Positions 1 to 5,788 are shown, counted from the first letter of the stretch. The stretch is DNA of 5,809 nucleotides from an uncultured Streptococcus sp. (GCA_905373305.1 CAJPSM010000080.1:1-5809), one strand, 5' to 3'. Numbers and translations: made by a program. Notes: generated by a model from the letters alone, not told the origin.

Positions 1-1528
1 ACGTTTGGCTAGTCGTGTTTCTTTTGGCAAAACCAATCCCAAGGATCTCTTGCAATTGGCGACCACCTTATCTAGTGTGCCACGGATTCGTGCGATTTTA
101 GAGGGAATGGAGCAGCCTGCTCTGGCCTATCTCATCGAACAGTTGGATGCCATTCCAGAGTTAGAGAGCTTGATTAGTGCAGCAATTGCTCCTGAAGCTC
201 CTCATGTGATTACAGAAGGTGGCATTATCCGAACTGGATTTGATGAGACCTTGGATAAATACCGACGAGTACTGAGAGAAGGGACCGGCTGGATTGCTGA
301 GATTGAGGCTAAGGAGAGAGAAAACTCTGGTATCAGCACGCTCAAGATTGACTACAATAAAAAAGACGGCTACTATTTCCATGTGACCAATTCGCAACTG
401 GGGAATGTGCCTGCCCACTTTTTCCGCAAGGCAACGTTGAAAAACTCAGAACGCTTTGGTACCGAAGAATTAGCTCGTATCGAGGGAGATATGCTGGAGG
501 CGCGTGAGAAGTCAGCCAACCTAGAATATGAAATCTTTATGCGCATCCGTGAGGAAGTCAGCAAGTACATCCAGCGTTTGCAGGCTCTAGCCCAAGGAAT
601 TGCAACGGTTGATGTCTTGCAAAGTCTCGCAGTTGTGGCTGAAACCCAGCATTTGATCCGACCTGAGTTTGGTGACGATCCACAAATTGATATCCAGAAA
701 GGGCGCCATGCTGTCGTCGAAAAGGTCATGGGAGCTCAGACCTATATTCCTAATACTATTCAGATGGCAGAAGATACGAGTATTCAGCTAATCACAGGGC
801 CCAACATGAGTGGGAAGTCTACCTACATGCGCCAGCTAGCTATGACGGCGGTTATGGCCCAGCTAGGCTCGTATGTGCCGGCAGAAAGTGCCCATTTGCC
901 TATCTTCGATGCTATCTTTACCCGTATCGGAGCAGCAGATGACTTGGTTTCAGGTCAATCAACCTTCATGGTAGAGATGATGGAGGCCAACAATGCTATT
1001 TCGCATGCGACTAAGGATTCCTTGATTCTCTTTGATGAGTTAGGACGGGGAACTGCGACTTATGACGGGATGGCTCTGGCCCAGTCCATCATCGAATACA
1101 TTCATGAACATATCGGAGCCAAAACCCTCTTTGCGACCCACTACCATGAGTTGACCAGTCTGGAGTCTAGCTTGGAACACTTGGTCAATGTTCATGTGGC
1201 AACCTTGGAGCAGGATGGGCAGGTCACCTTCCTTCACAAGATCGAACCAGGACCTGCTGACAAATCCTACGGTATCCATGTTGCTAAGATTGCTGGCTTA
1301 CCAGCAGAACTTTTAGCAAGAGCGGATAAGATTTTAACGCAACTTGAGAGTCAGGGGCAAGAAAGCCCAGCTCCCATGAGGCAAACTAGCGCCGTCACAG
1401 AGCAGATGTCACTCTTTGACGCGCCTGCAGAGCATCCTATCCTAGCAGAATTAGCTAAACTGGATATTTACAACATGACACCTATGCAGGCTATGAATGT
1501 CTTAGTCGAGTTCAAACAAAAGTTATAA
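1..1528 (+). CDS. mutS: DNA mismatch repair protein MutS/HexA, 3' part (5' end outside window)
   Basis: This gene encodes the mismatch-recognition ATPase of the MutS/HexA family, which binds mispaired or looped bases and recruits MutL. The reading frame is open from the first full codon (base 2), and about 508 residues are present. HexA-type proteins are about 840 residues, so roughly 335 N-terminal residues (mismatch-binding and connector domains) lie to the left of the window. The TTG at base 5 is an internal codon, not a start. Counting from that TTG, the core and clamp helices occupy about residues 1-220 and the ABC-type ATPase about 230-440. Walker A is GPNMSGKST at 265-273, the signature region SGQSTFM at 316-322, Walker B DELGRGT at 344-350, and the switch histidine lies in ATHYHE at 377-382. 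QMSLF at 467-471 fits the beta-clamp-binding consensus. The C-terminal tail (LDIYNMTPMQAMNVL) is the usual MutS dimer/tetramer end. The gene is intact to its stop and followed by a terminator. Family assignment is very secure. Confidence 0.98.
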   Translation, partial: RLASRVSFGKTNPKDLLQLATTLSSVPRIRAILEGMEQPALAYLIEQLDAIPELESLISAAIAPEAPHVITEGGIIRTGFDETLDKYRRVLREGTGWIAEIEAKERENSGISTLKIDYNKKDGYYFHVTNSQLGNVPAHFFRKATLKNSERFGTEELARIEGDMLEAREKSANLEYEIFMRIREEVSKYIQRLQALAQGIATVDVLQSLAVVAETQHLIRPEFGDDPQIDIQKGRHAVVEKVMGAQTYIPNTIQMAEDTSIQLITGPNMSGKSTYMRQLAMTAVMAQLGSYVPAESAHLPIFDAIFTRIGAADDLVSGQSTFMVEMMEANNAISHATKDSLILFDELGRGTATYDGMALAQSIIEYIHEHIGAKTLFATHYHELTSLESSLEHLVNVHVATLEQDGQVTFLHKIEPGPADKSYGIHVAKIAGLPAELLARADKILTQLESQGQESPAPMRQTSAVTEQMSLFDAPAEHPILAELAKLDIYNMTPMQAMNVLVEFKQKL

Positions 1529-1530
1529 AA

Positions 1531-1563
1531 AGAGCCCACTCACATTTTTGTGAGTGGGTTTTT
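1531..1563. terminator. Bidirectional intrinsic terminator between mutS and the DUF3021 gene
   Basis: A perfect 10-bp stem (1535-1544 with 1549-1558, core CCCACTCAC/GTGAGTGGG) closes a four-T loop. It is followed on the plus strand by five T's (1559-1563). On the other strand the run of A's at 1527-1531 gives a T-tract for transcription coming from the right. It starts three bases after the mutS stop and ends six bases before the stop codon of the convergent DUF3021 gene, so one hairpin can end both transcripts. Confidence 0.92.
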
Positions 1564-1568
1564 CTCTA

Positions 1569-2027
1569 TTACTTTTTATGGACCAAAAGTTGATTGATGT
1601 AGTCCACTTTTTTAGCTTCTCTTTTATAGAGAATAGTCCAGATGATAAGGTAGACAATCGCAAACTCTGGAATGAGCTGGAGATAGAAGGTCCAGTGGAA
1701 GGGAAACCAACCAGCCAGAGTTGCCAGTGGGACAAAGCCAGCCAGCATGAGGAAGAAATGGGAAAGTGTGGCACGGAGCAAGCTCCAGTCACGGCTGAAT
1801 AAGCGACTGCCAAAGCTAAAGAGAACTCCGATAGCTGACCAGATAATCATACAGTAGAGTAAGACCAGAGCACCGTGAACCTGATGTTGAACCATCACTT
1901 GTCCAATGAGAGACTCGGGGCTCAGTGGGGCATAGGTATTTGGTGCATAAATGAGTGAAAAGATGATAGATAGGATGAGGCCGATGAGTACACCAGCGGC
2001 TGCATCGTGAAAGATTTGTTTTTTCAT
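1569..2027 (-). CDS. DUF3021-type four-helix membrane protein, partner of the LytTR regulator
   Basis: This gene encodes a 152-residue integral membrane protein with four predicted membrane segments (about residues 10-27, 52-72, 84-107 and 110-133). It has a short basic N-terminus (MKKQ) and a hydrophilic, lysine-rich tail from about residue 134. The size, helix layout and pairing with a LytTR gene fit the DUF3021 family. In S. mutans HdrRM and BrsRM, the membrane protein of such a pair holds its LytTR regulator inactive. The same role here is inference from architecture. The start codon overlaps the stop of the upstream LytTR gene (ATGA at 2024-2027), and an AAGGAG lies 11 bases upstream inside that gene, so translation is probably coupled. 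No enzyme or transporter motif is visible. The protein might instead be a sensor of membrane state; the ligand, if any, is unknown. Confidence 0.85.
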   Translation of the reverse strand: MKKQIFHDAAAGVLIGLILSIIFSLIYAPNTYAPLSPESLIGQVMVQHQVHGALVLLYCMIIWSAIGVLFSFGSRLFSRDWSLLRATLSHFFLMLAGFVPLATLAGWFPFHWTFYLQLIPEFAIVYLIIWTILYKREAKKVDYINQLLVHKK

Positions 2028-2464
2028 AGTTCTAATTTCTCCTTGATGGTTTTTAGGTAACGGCGTGAAGAGTAGGTGAAGCTTTCGTTTTTGAGAAAGA
2101 TTTCGACCAGGCCGTTGGGAGTGAGTTTGAGATGAGAGATGGAGTCGATATTGACGATTTCAGATTGGGAAATTTGGATAAAAGTGGTCGGCAAGAGTTC
2201 AAGAACCTGATAGAGTCGCAAATCAACGCTGTAGGTCTGAGATGCAGTTTCTGCTAGAACCTTTCGATTCTCTATATAGAAACGCTGAATCTTGCTAATT
2301 TCAACTAGATAGACCTGATTATCAATCTTACCTTTGATTGTTTCTTTTTGGTCAATATTTTCTGCGAACTCGATGACTTTCTGGACTTTTTCGGTCGGCT
2401 GAGGAGTTTGGACAATCAGCTTTTCCTCCTCGTAAGTCTCCTTAATCTGTAGTTCTACTTTCAT
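2024..2464 (-). CDS. Stand-alone LytTR-domain transcriptional regulator (LytTR regulatory system)
   Basis: This gene encodes a 146-residue cytoplasmic DNA-binding protein. The C-terminal 95-100 residues (about 48-146) form a LytTR domain: a beta-rich start (VYLVEISKIQRFYIENRKV), then the conserved IQISQSEIVNIDSI block and a closing SSRRYLKTIKEKL helix. The 45-residue N-terminus is charged and contains no receiver domain, so this is not a classical response regulator. It resembles the regulator half of LytTR systems such as HdrR and BrsR of S. mutans, which activate bacteriocin or competence genes and usually their own operon. The targets here are unknown. The ATG at 2464 has a strong AAAGGAGAG site just upstream (complement of 2471-2479), and no earlier start fits. 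It is the first gene of a two-gene unit with the DUF3021 gene, divergent from mutL. Regulation is probably through the 21-bp direct repeat upstream of its promoter. Confidence 0.9.
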   Translation of the reverse strand: MKVELQIKETYEEEKLIVQTPQPTEKVQKVIEFAENIDQKETIKGKIDNQVYLVEISKIQRFYIENRKVLAETASQTYSVDLRLYQVLELLPTTFIQISQSEIVNIDSISHLKLTPNGLVEIFLKNESFTYSSRRYLKTIKEKLEL

Positions 2465-2470
2465 AAATTT

Positions 2471-2479
2471 CTCTCCTTT
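2471..2479 (-). promoter_or_regulatory. Ribosome binding site of the LytTR gene
   Basis: On the minus strand the sequence reads AAAGGAGAG, a near-perfect anti-16S match, six bases ahead of the ATG at 2464. It supports this start codon. Confidence 0.85.
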
Positions 2480-2490
2480 TCAGTTATACA

Positions 2491-2508
2491 AAGTTGTGAT
2501 CACTTCTT
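2491..2508. repeat. Hyphenated palindrome in the LytTR gene leader
   Basis: An 18-bp imperfect palindrome: a perfect GTGATCAC core (2496-2503) flanked by TT mismatches and then AAG/CTT. It lies in the predicted 5' leader of the LytTR transcript, between the likely transcription start (about 2512) and the ribosome binding site, where a bound protein could block transcription. No regulator is known for it. Chance is possible for an 8-bp core. Confidence 0.4.
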
Positions 2509-2518
2509 GTACACCTTT

Positions 2519-2547
2519 ATTAAACACTATTTTACGATCCATGGCAA
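2519..2547 (-). promoter_or_regulatory. Sigma-70-type promoter of the LytTR-DUF3021 operon
   Basis: On the minus strand a -35 element TTGCCA (complement of 2542-2547; 5 of 6 consensus bases) and a -10 element TTTAAT (complement of 2519-2524; 5 of 6) are separated by exactly 17 bp. The predicted start is near 2512, giving a leader of about 48 bases. A direct repeat of LytTR type lies 10 bp upstream of the -35 element. Confidence 0.7.
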
Positions 2548-2558
2548 GAGCTTTTGCC
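2543..2558. repeat. Inverted repeat overlapping the -35 element of the LytTR promoter
   Basis: GGCAAGAG and CTTTTGCC are adjacent 8-bp arms with one mismatch. With one bulged base the symmetry extends by CAT/ATG to 2540-2562. The left arm contains most of the predicted -35 hexamer, and the right end touches the proximal direct-repeat element, so it could be an operator for a repressor acting on the LytTR promoter. No binding protein can be named. Confidence 0.45.
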
Positions 2559-2587
2559 TATGTGGAGAGATTTGGAGTCTATGTGGT
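2558..2587 (-). promoter_or_regulatory. Candidate LytTR binding box: 21-bp-period direct repeat
   Basis: The 8-mer CTATGTGG occurs at 2558-2565 and again at 2579-2586, exactly 21 bp apart. On the minus strand, the direction of LytTR gene transcription, this reads ACCACATAG, 12 bases, TCCACATAG. Two 9-bp direct repeats with a 12-bp spacer are the known geometry of LytTR-family sites such as those of AgrA and ComE, and the ACC..(T)AG ends resemble ComE/BlpR-type boxes. The centres are about -50 and -71 from the predicted LytTR start, a normal activator position, and by chance of layout also about -50 and -71 from the predicted mutL start. It is called from geometry and context; no binding is shown. 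Confidence 0.6.
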
Positions 2588-2616
2588 ATTTGCTTTTTCT
2601 GGTAACATCTGAAATA

Positions 2617-2625
2617 TGGTATAAT
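2617..2625 (+). promoter_or_regulatory. Extended -10 promoter of mutL
   Basis: TGG followed by a perfect TATAAT (2620-2625) makes a TGnTATAAT extended -10 element. The -35 position at 17-bp spacing (2597-2602, TTCTGG) is a poor match, so the promoter relies on the extended -10 or on an activator. The predicted start is near 2632, giving a leader of about 40 bases before the mutL ATG. Confidence 0.8.
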
Positions 2626-2657
2626 AGCACTAATCAATTTCTAGGAAAATAGATACA

Positions 2658-2665
2658 GAAAGGGG
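2658..2665 (+). promoter_or_regulatory. Ribosome binding site of mutL
   Basis: GAAAGGGG lies seven bases before the ATG at 2673. It is a moderate Shine-Dalgarno sequence and fixes the start that yields the family-typical N-terminus MSHIIELPE. Confidence 0.75.
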
Positions 2666-2672
2666 CTGAAAG

Positions 2673-4622
2673 ATGTCTCATATTATTGAATTACCAGAAG
2701 TGTTGGCAAACCAGATCGCGGCAGGAGAGGTCATTGAACGTCCTGCCAGTGTGGTCAAAGAGTTGGTAGAAAATGCCATTGACGCGGGTTCTAGCCAGAT
2801 TATCATTGAGATTGAGGAAGCTGGTCTTAAGAAGATTCAAATCACAGATAATGGCCATGGAATTGCCCACGATGAGGTGGAATTGGCCTTGCGTCGACAT
2901 GCGACCAGTAAGATAAAAAATCAAGCAGACCTCTTTCGGATTCGGACGCTTGGTTTTCGTGGTGAAGCCCTGCCCTCTATCGCTTCTGTCAGTGTCTTGA
3001 CTTTGTTGACGGCGGTGGATGGTGCAAGTCATGGGACTAAGTTAGTCGCGCGTGGAGGTCAAGTAGAGGAAATCATACCAGCGACTAGTCCTGTGGGGAC
3101 CAAGATTTGTGTAGAGGACCTCTTTTTTAACACGCCAGCTCGTCTCAAGTATATGAAGAGCCAGCAGGCGGAGTTGTCTCATATCATTGATATTGTCAAC
3201 CGTCTGGGCTTGGCTCATCCTGAGATTTCTTTTAGCTTGATTAGTGATGGCAAAGAAATGACACGAACAGCTGGAACTGGTCAACTGCGTCAAGCCATTG
3301 CAGGAATTTACGGTTTGGCTAGTGCCAAGAAGATGATAGCCATTGAGAATTCGGATCTAGACTTTGAAATTACAGGTTTTGTGTCCTTGCCGGAGTTGAC
3401 TCGAGCTAATCGCAACTATATCAGCCTCTTCATCAATGGGCGATATATCAAGAACTTTCTGCTCAATCGTGCTATTCTTGATGGTTATGGCAGCAAGCTC
3501 ATGGTGGGACGCTTTCCGCTGGCTGTCATTCACATCCATATCGACCCTTATCTAGCGGATGTCAATGTGCATCCGACCAAGCAAGAAGTGCGAATTTCCA
3601 AGGAAAAAGAACTGATGACGCTGGTCTCAGAAGCTATTTCTAACAGTCTCAAAGAGCAAGCCTTGATCCCTGATGCCTTGGAAAATCTTGCCAAGTCGAC
3701 CGTGCGCAATCGTCAAAAGGTGGAGCAGACCATTCTCCCGCTCAAAGAAAATACGCTTTACTATGAAAAAACGGAGGTAACTAGAGCCAGTCAAGCTGAG
3801 GTGGCTGATCATCAGGTTGAATTAACTGAGGAAGGGCAGGATTTAACCTTGTTTGCCAAGGAAACCTTGGAGCAACTGACCAAGCCAGCAAAACTGCATT
3901 TTGCAGAGAGAAAGCCTGTCAGCTATGACCAACTAGATCACCCAGAGTTAGATCTTGCCAGTCTCGATAAGGCCTATGACAAGCTGGAGCGAGAAGAAGC
4001 ATCCAGCTTTCCAGAGTTGGAATTTTTCGGGCAAATGCACGGGACCTATCTCTTTGCCCAAGGTCGAGATGGACTCTATATCATTGACCAGCATGCGGCT
4101 CAGGAACGGGTTAAGTACGAGGAATACCGTGAAAGCATCGGCAATGTTGACCAGAGTCAGCAACAACTTCTAGTGCCCTATATCTTTGAATTCCCAGCAG
4201 ATGATGCCCTTCGTCTCAGGGAAAGAATGCCTCTCTTAGAGGAAGTGGGTGTCTTTTTAGCAGAGTACGGAGCCAACCAGTTTATCCTACGTGAACATCC
4301 TATTTGGATGGCAGAGGAAGAAATCGAGTCTGGTATCTATGAAATGTGTGATATGCTGCTCTTGACCAAGAAAGTTTCGATCAAGAAATACCGAGCAGAG
4401 TTGGCTATCATGATGTCCTGCAAGCGGTCTATCAAGGCCAACCATCGTATCGATGACCACTCAGCCAGACAGCTCCTTTATCAGCTTTCTCAATGTGACA
4501 ATCCCTATAACTGTCCACATGGCCGTCCTGTTTTGGTGCATTTTACCAAGTCGGATATGGAAAAGATGTTCCGACGCATTCAGGAGAATCATACCAGCCT
4601 CCGAGAGTTGGGGAAATACTAA
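2673..4622 (+). CDS. mutL: DNA mismatch repair protein MutL/HexB (endonuclease type), complete
   Basis: MutL couples mismatch recognition by MutS to strand removal. The 649-residue length equals that recalled for pneumococcal HexB. The N-terminal GHKL ATPase (about 1-330) shows the catalytic glutamate and metal-binding asparagine E30 and N34 (KELVEN), the nucleotide motif DNGHG at 59-63 and GFRGEAL at 94-100. A variable, charged linker runs from about 335 to 450. The C-terminal domain carries the metal-dependent nicking motif DQHA-x2-E-x4-E at 472-483, SCKRS around C583, and CPHGRP at 614-619, which together form the zinc-linked active site of MutL proteins in bacteria lacking MutH. QQLLVP at 497-502 matches the position and pattern of the clamp-contact motif QEMIVP of Bacillus subtilis MutL. 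The gene has its own promoter, is divergent from the LytTR gene, and shows no truncation or frameshift. Assignment is very secure. Confidence 0.99.
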   Translation: MSHIIELPEVLANQIAAGEVIERPASVVKELVENAIDAGSSQIIIEIEEAGLKKIQITDNGHGIAHDEVELALRRHATSKIKNQADLFRIRTLGFRGEALPSIASVSVLTLLTAVDGASHGTKLVARGGQVEEIIPATSPVGTKICVEDLFFNTPARLKYMKSQQAELSHIIDIVNRLGLAHPEISFSLISDGKEMTRTAGTGQLRQAIAGIYGLASAKKMIAIENSDLDFEITGFVSLPELTRANRNYISLFINGRYIKNFLLNRAILDGYGSKLMVGRFPLAVIHIHIDPYLADVNVHPTKQEVRISKEKELMTLVSEAISNSLKEQALIPDALENLAKSTVRNRQKVEQTILPLKENTLYYEKTEVTRASQAEVADHQVELTEEGQDLTLFAKETLEQLTKPAKLHFAERKPVSYDQLDHPELDLASLDKAYDKLEREEASSFPELEFFGQMHGTYLFAQGRDGLYIIDQHAAQERVKYEEYRESIGNVDQSQQQLLVPYIFEFPADDALRLRERMPLLEEVGVFLAEYGANQFILREHPIWMAEEEIESGIYEMCDMLLLTKKVSIKKYRAELAIMMSCKRSIKANHRIDDHSARQLLYQLSQCDNPYNCPHGRPVLVHFTKSDMEKMFRRIQENHTSLRELGKY

Positions 4623-4637
4623 ACCTTATAGAAAATC

Positions 4638-4670
4638 AAACAGCCCTAGTTATAAAACTAGAGCTGTTTT
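4638..4670. terminator. Bidirectional terminator between mutL and the RDD gene
   Basis: The stem AAACAGC/GCTGTTT, one C-A mismatch, then CTAGTT/AACTAG, closes a four-base loop (4652-4655). T-rich sequence follows on both sides: TTTTGAATTTTT on the plus strand and TTTGATTTT on the minus strand. It lies 15 bases after the mutL stop. Its right arm contains the stop codon and last codons of the convergent RDD gene. The T-tracts are interrupted, so efficiency is less certain than for the terminator after mutS. Confidence 0.78.
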
Positions 4671-5179
4671 GAATTTTTGAGCTGAACTTGTGTTCCAGCA
4701 AGCAAATCAGCTGGATGACGTTTGTCCTTGCGAAGGAGTCCCATCAGCAGAAAAATCAAGAAGAGAATCCCTGCTGAGGTTGACAAGAAAATTGACAGAG
4801 CATCTGCTTGATAAGCACTACGAATAGCTCCCATATGTCCCAACTGCCAAGGGAAAAACTTGATAGCAGAGCGCAAAAGGCTGTGGGAAAGGCTCCTATG
4901 CTTGTAAACCAACTGTAAACCTGCCCAACGCTTGCCAAGACTTCCTTTTCGATAGTCTAGCCAAGCAAAGATGATAGTTAGAGGCAGGACGGAGCTAGAA
5001 AAAGCCAGAAGCTGGCTCTGGGCTTCAGTGAATGCAGGAATGCCTCCTAGAACTAGATTGTAAAAGCCCATAGCTAGTAAAAATAAAGAAATGAGGTAGC
5101 CCGAGATAAAGAGCCAGTCTCCAATCAGCTCTTTCAGACGAGTTTTGATAGGTATGGGATTGTCAGTTTTTAGTTTCAT
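4658..5179 (-). CDS. RDD-family integral membrane protein
   Basis: This gene encodes a 173-residue membrane protein of the RDD family, a widespread group with mostly unknown roles; some members have been linked to ion or sodium/proton exchange. Visible family marks are R14 and D21 just before the first helix, the GSLGKRWAGLQL block after the second helix (about residues 79-90), and the HPADLLAGTQV closing block (155-165). Membrane segments lie at about 22-44, 55-74 and 128-149. I chose the ATG at 5179 (MKLKTDNP) because GAAGGTG precedes it at good distance. An in-frame ATG at 5209 would add ten residues but has only a distant AAGG. With the chosen start it overlaps the end of the XRE gene by 17 bases, so the two are cotranscribed and probably coupled. 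The final codons lie in a terminator stem. The function is not known; a membrane-stress or transport role under XRE control is inference. Confidence 0.82.
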   Translation of the reverse strand: MKLKTDNPIPIKTRLKELIGDWLFISGYLISLFLLAMGFYNLVLGGIPAFTEAQSQLLAFSSSVLPLTIIFAWLDYRKGSLGKRWAGLQLVYKHRSLSHSLLRSAIKFFPWQLGHMGAIRSAYQADALSIFLSTSAGILFLIFLLMGLLRKDKRHPADLLAGTQVQLKNSKQL

Positions 5180-5669
5180 CTTTAGCACCTTCTTTCTTAA
5201 AATCATCAAGGCATATAACCTTGTCCAGATACTTTTGCTTAATCTTTAGCGCCTTGTTAATAGCAATTGCAGAAGCGATTAAGAGAACGAAGGTTAGCCA
5301 GATCAAAGCGGTGAATTCGGCTGGAAAACTAGAACCGGCTAAAAAGAGACAGATAGCCAGAGCCAATACGAAAATATAAATCACTTGCCAAAGACCAAAG
5401 GATTTAACCTCTTTATAGTAGTTGTCCTTGTCTTCCTCCAAAATCACTGCCGTTGAAGATTTTTCAGAGTTTTCATCCAGTAAGAGATAGTCAGTTGTCA
5501 CTTGAAAAATCTTGCTTAATTCAATAATTTTTTCGATTTCAGGAAGTACTTGTCCAGACTCCCATTTGGAGATGCTTTGCCGAGAAACATTGATTTGTTC
5601 TGCTAGCTTTTCTTGGGACCAACCTTTTTCCTTTCTGAGTTCAAATAGTTTTTCTGCGAGTTTCATCAT
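5163..5669 (-). CDS. XRE-family HTH regulator with C-terminal membrane helices
   Basis: This gene encodes a 168-residue protein. Residues about 4-62 form a Cro/C1-type helix-turn-helix domain: LRKEKGWSQEKLAEQINVS, then the recognition helix RQSISKWESGQ and PEIEKIIELSKIF..TTDYLL. A charged linker (65-90) leads to two hydrophobic helices at about 93-113 and 119-138 and a lysine-rich tail. It is therefore likely a membrane-anchored DNA-binding protein. There are two consecutive ATGs. AAGGAGGA lies five bases before the first (5669) and eight before the second (5666), so the second may be used in the cell, a one-residue difference. It is the first gene of a unit with the RDD gene. The inverted repeat over its -35 region suggests autoregulation. 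Its signal and targets are unknown. Confidence 0.87.
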   Translation of the reverse strand: MMKLAEKLFELRKEKGWSQEKLAEQINVSRQSISKWESGQVLPEIEKIIELSKIFQVTTDYLLLDENSEKSSTAVILEEDKDNYYKEVKSFGLWQVIYIFVLALAICLFLAGSSFPAEFTALIWLTFVLLIASAIAINKALKIKQKYLDKVICLDDFKKEGAKDETKN

Positions 5670-5673
5670 TCTA

Positions 5674-5681
5674 TCCTCCTT
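5674..5681 (-). promoter_or_regulatory. Ribosome binding site of the XRE gene
   Basis: The minus strand reads AAGGAGGA, a full Shine-Dalgarno core. Its spacing of about eight bases favours the second of two consecutive ATGs (5666) slightly over the first (5669). Confidence 0.8.
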
Positions 5682-5717
5682 TTTCTACTTCTATCCTAAC
5701 AATTTTTACTTATAATG

Positions 5718-5746
5718 AGAATACAATCTCTTGTACTATTTGTCAA
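5718..5746 (-). promoter_or_regulatory. Sigma-70-type promoter of the XRE-RDD operon
   Basis: On the minus strand a perfect -35 element TTGACA (complement of 5741-5746) is followed after 17 bp by TATTCT (complement of 5718-5723; 4 of 6 consensus bases). The predicted start is near 5711, about 42-45 bases ahead of the start codon. Confidence 0.7.
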
Positions 5747-5756
5747 CCAGAGGTTG
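5744..5756. promoter_or_regulatory. Candidate operator: inverted repeat CAACC-AGA-GGTTG
   Basis: Perfect 5-bp arms around a 3-bp centre overlap the -35 hexamer of the XRE promoter. A short direct repeat GTTGCA (5753-5758 and 5765-5770, 12 bp apart) adjoins it. Small dyads at the -35 are typical operators of XRE-type regulators, so autorepression is a reasonable inference. The arms are short and could arise by chance. Confidence 0.45.
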
Positions 5757-5788
5757 CACCTTTTGTTGCAGTCTGTCTTGGGGAAATA

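Noticed and set aside
5..7. TTG as a start codon for a 507-residue protein
   Set aside because: The frame is open to the window edge and the protein begins mid-domain of MutS; the true start lies to the left of the window.
373..729. Minus-strand open frame of 118 codons inside mutS
   Set aside because: It is antisense to a strongly conserved gene, with no recognisable domain. The other antisense frames within mutS and mutL look the same.
1554..1802. Plus-strand open frame of 82 codons after mutS
   Set aside because: It begins inside the terminator and runs antisense to the convincing DUF3021-type membrane protein gene.
2482..2498. CAGTT and AAGTT repeated 10 bp apart as a LytTR box
   Set aside because: The GTT cores fit part of the LytR/AlgR consensus, but the 10-bp period is wrong for LytTR dimers and the site lies downstream of the promoter. 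The 21-bp repeat at 2558-2587 is far better.
2465..2672. Small gene, riboswitch, or BOX/RUP-type repeat in the LytTR-mutL gap
   Set aside because: No start with a ribosome binding site leads to a plausible small protein, no terminator-like riboswitch fold is evident, and no BOX or RUP pattern was recognised.
5180..5209. Longer RDD start at 5209 (adds MMILRKKVLK)
   Set aside because: Its nearest AAGG is about 12 bases away, and the extension lies wholly within the XRE gene in another frame. The start at 5179 has a better-spaced site and a family-like N-terminus.
5711..5716. Plus-strand TATAAT as a promoter
   Set aside because: It has no acceptable -35 at 16-18 bp and no TGn extension, and lies in the XRE leader. 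The element at 5789-5797 is the better rightward promoter.
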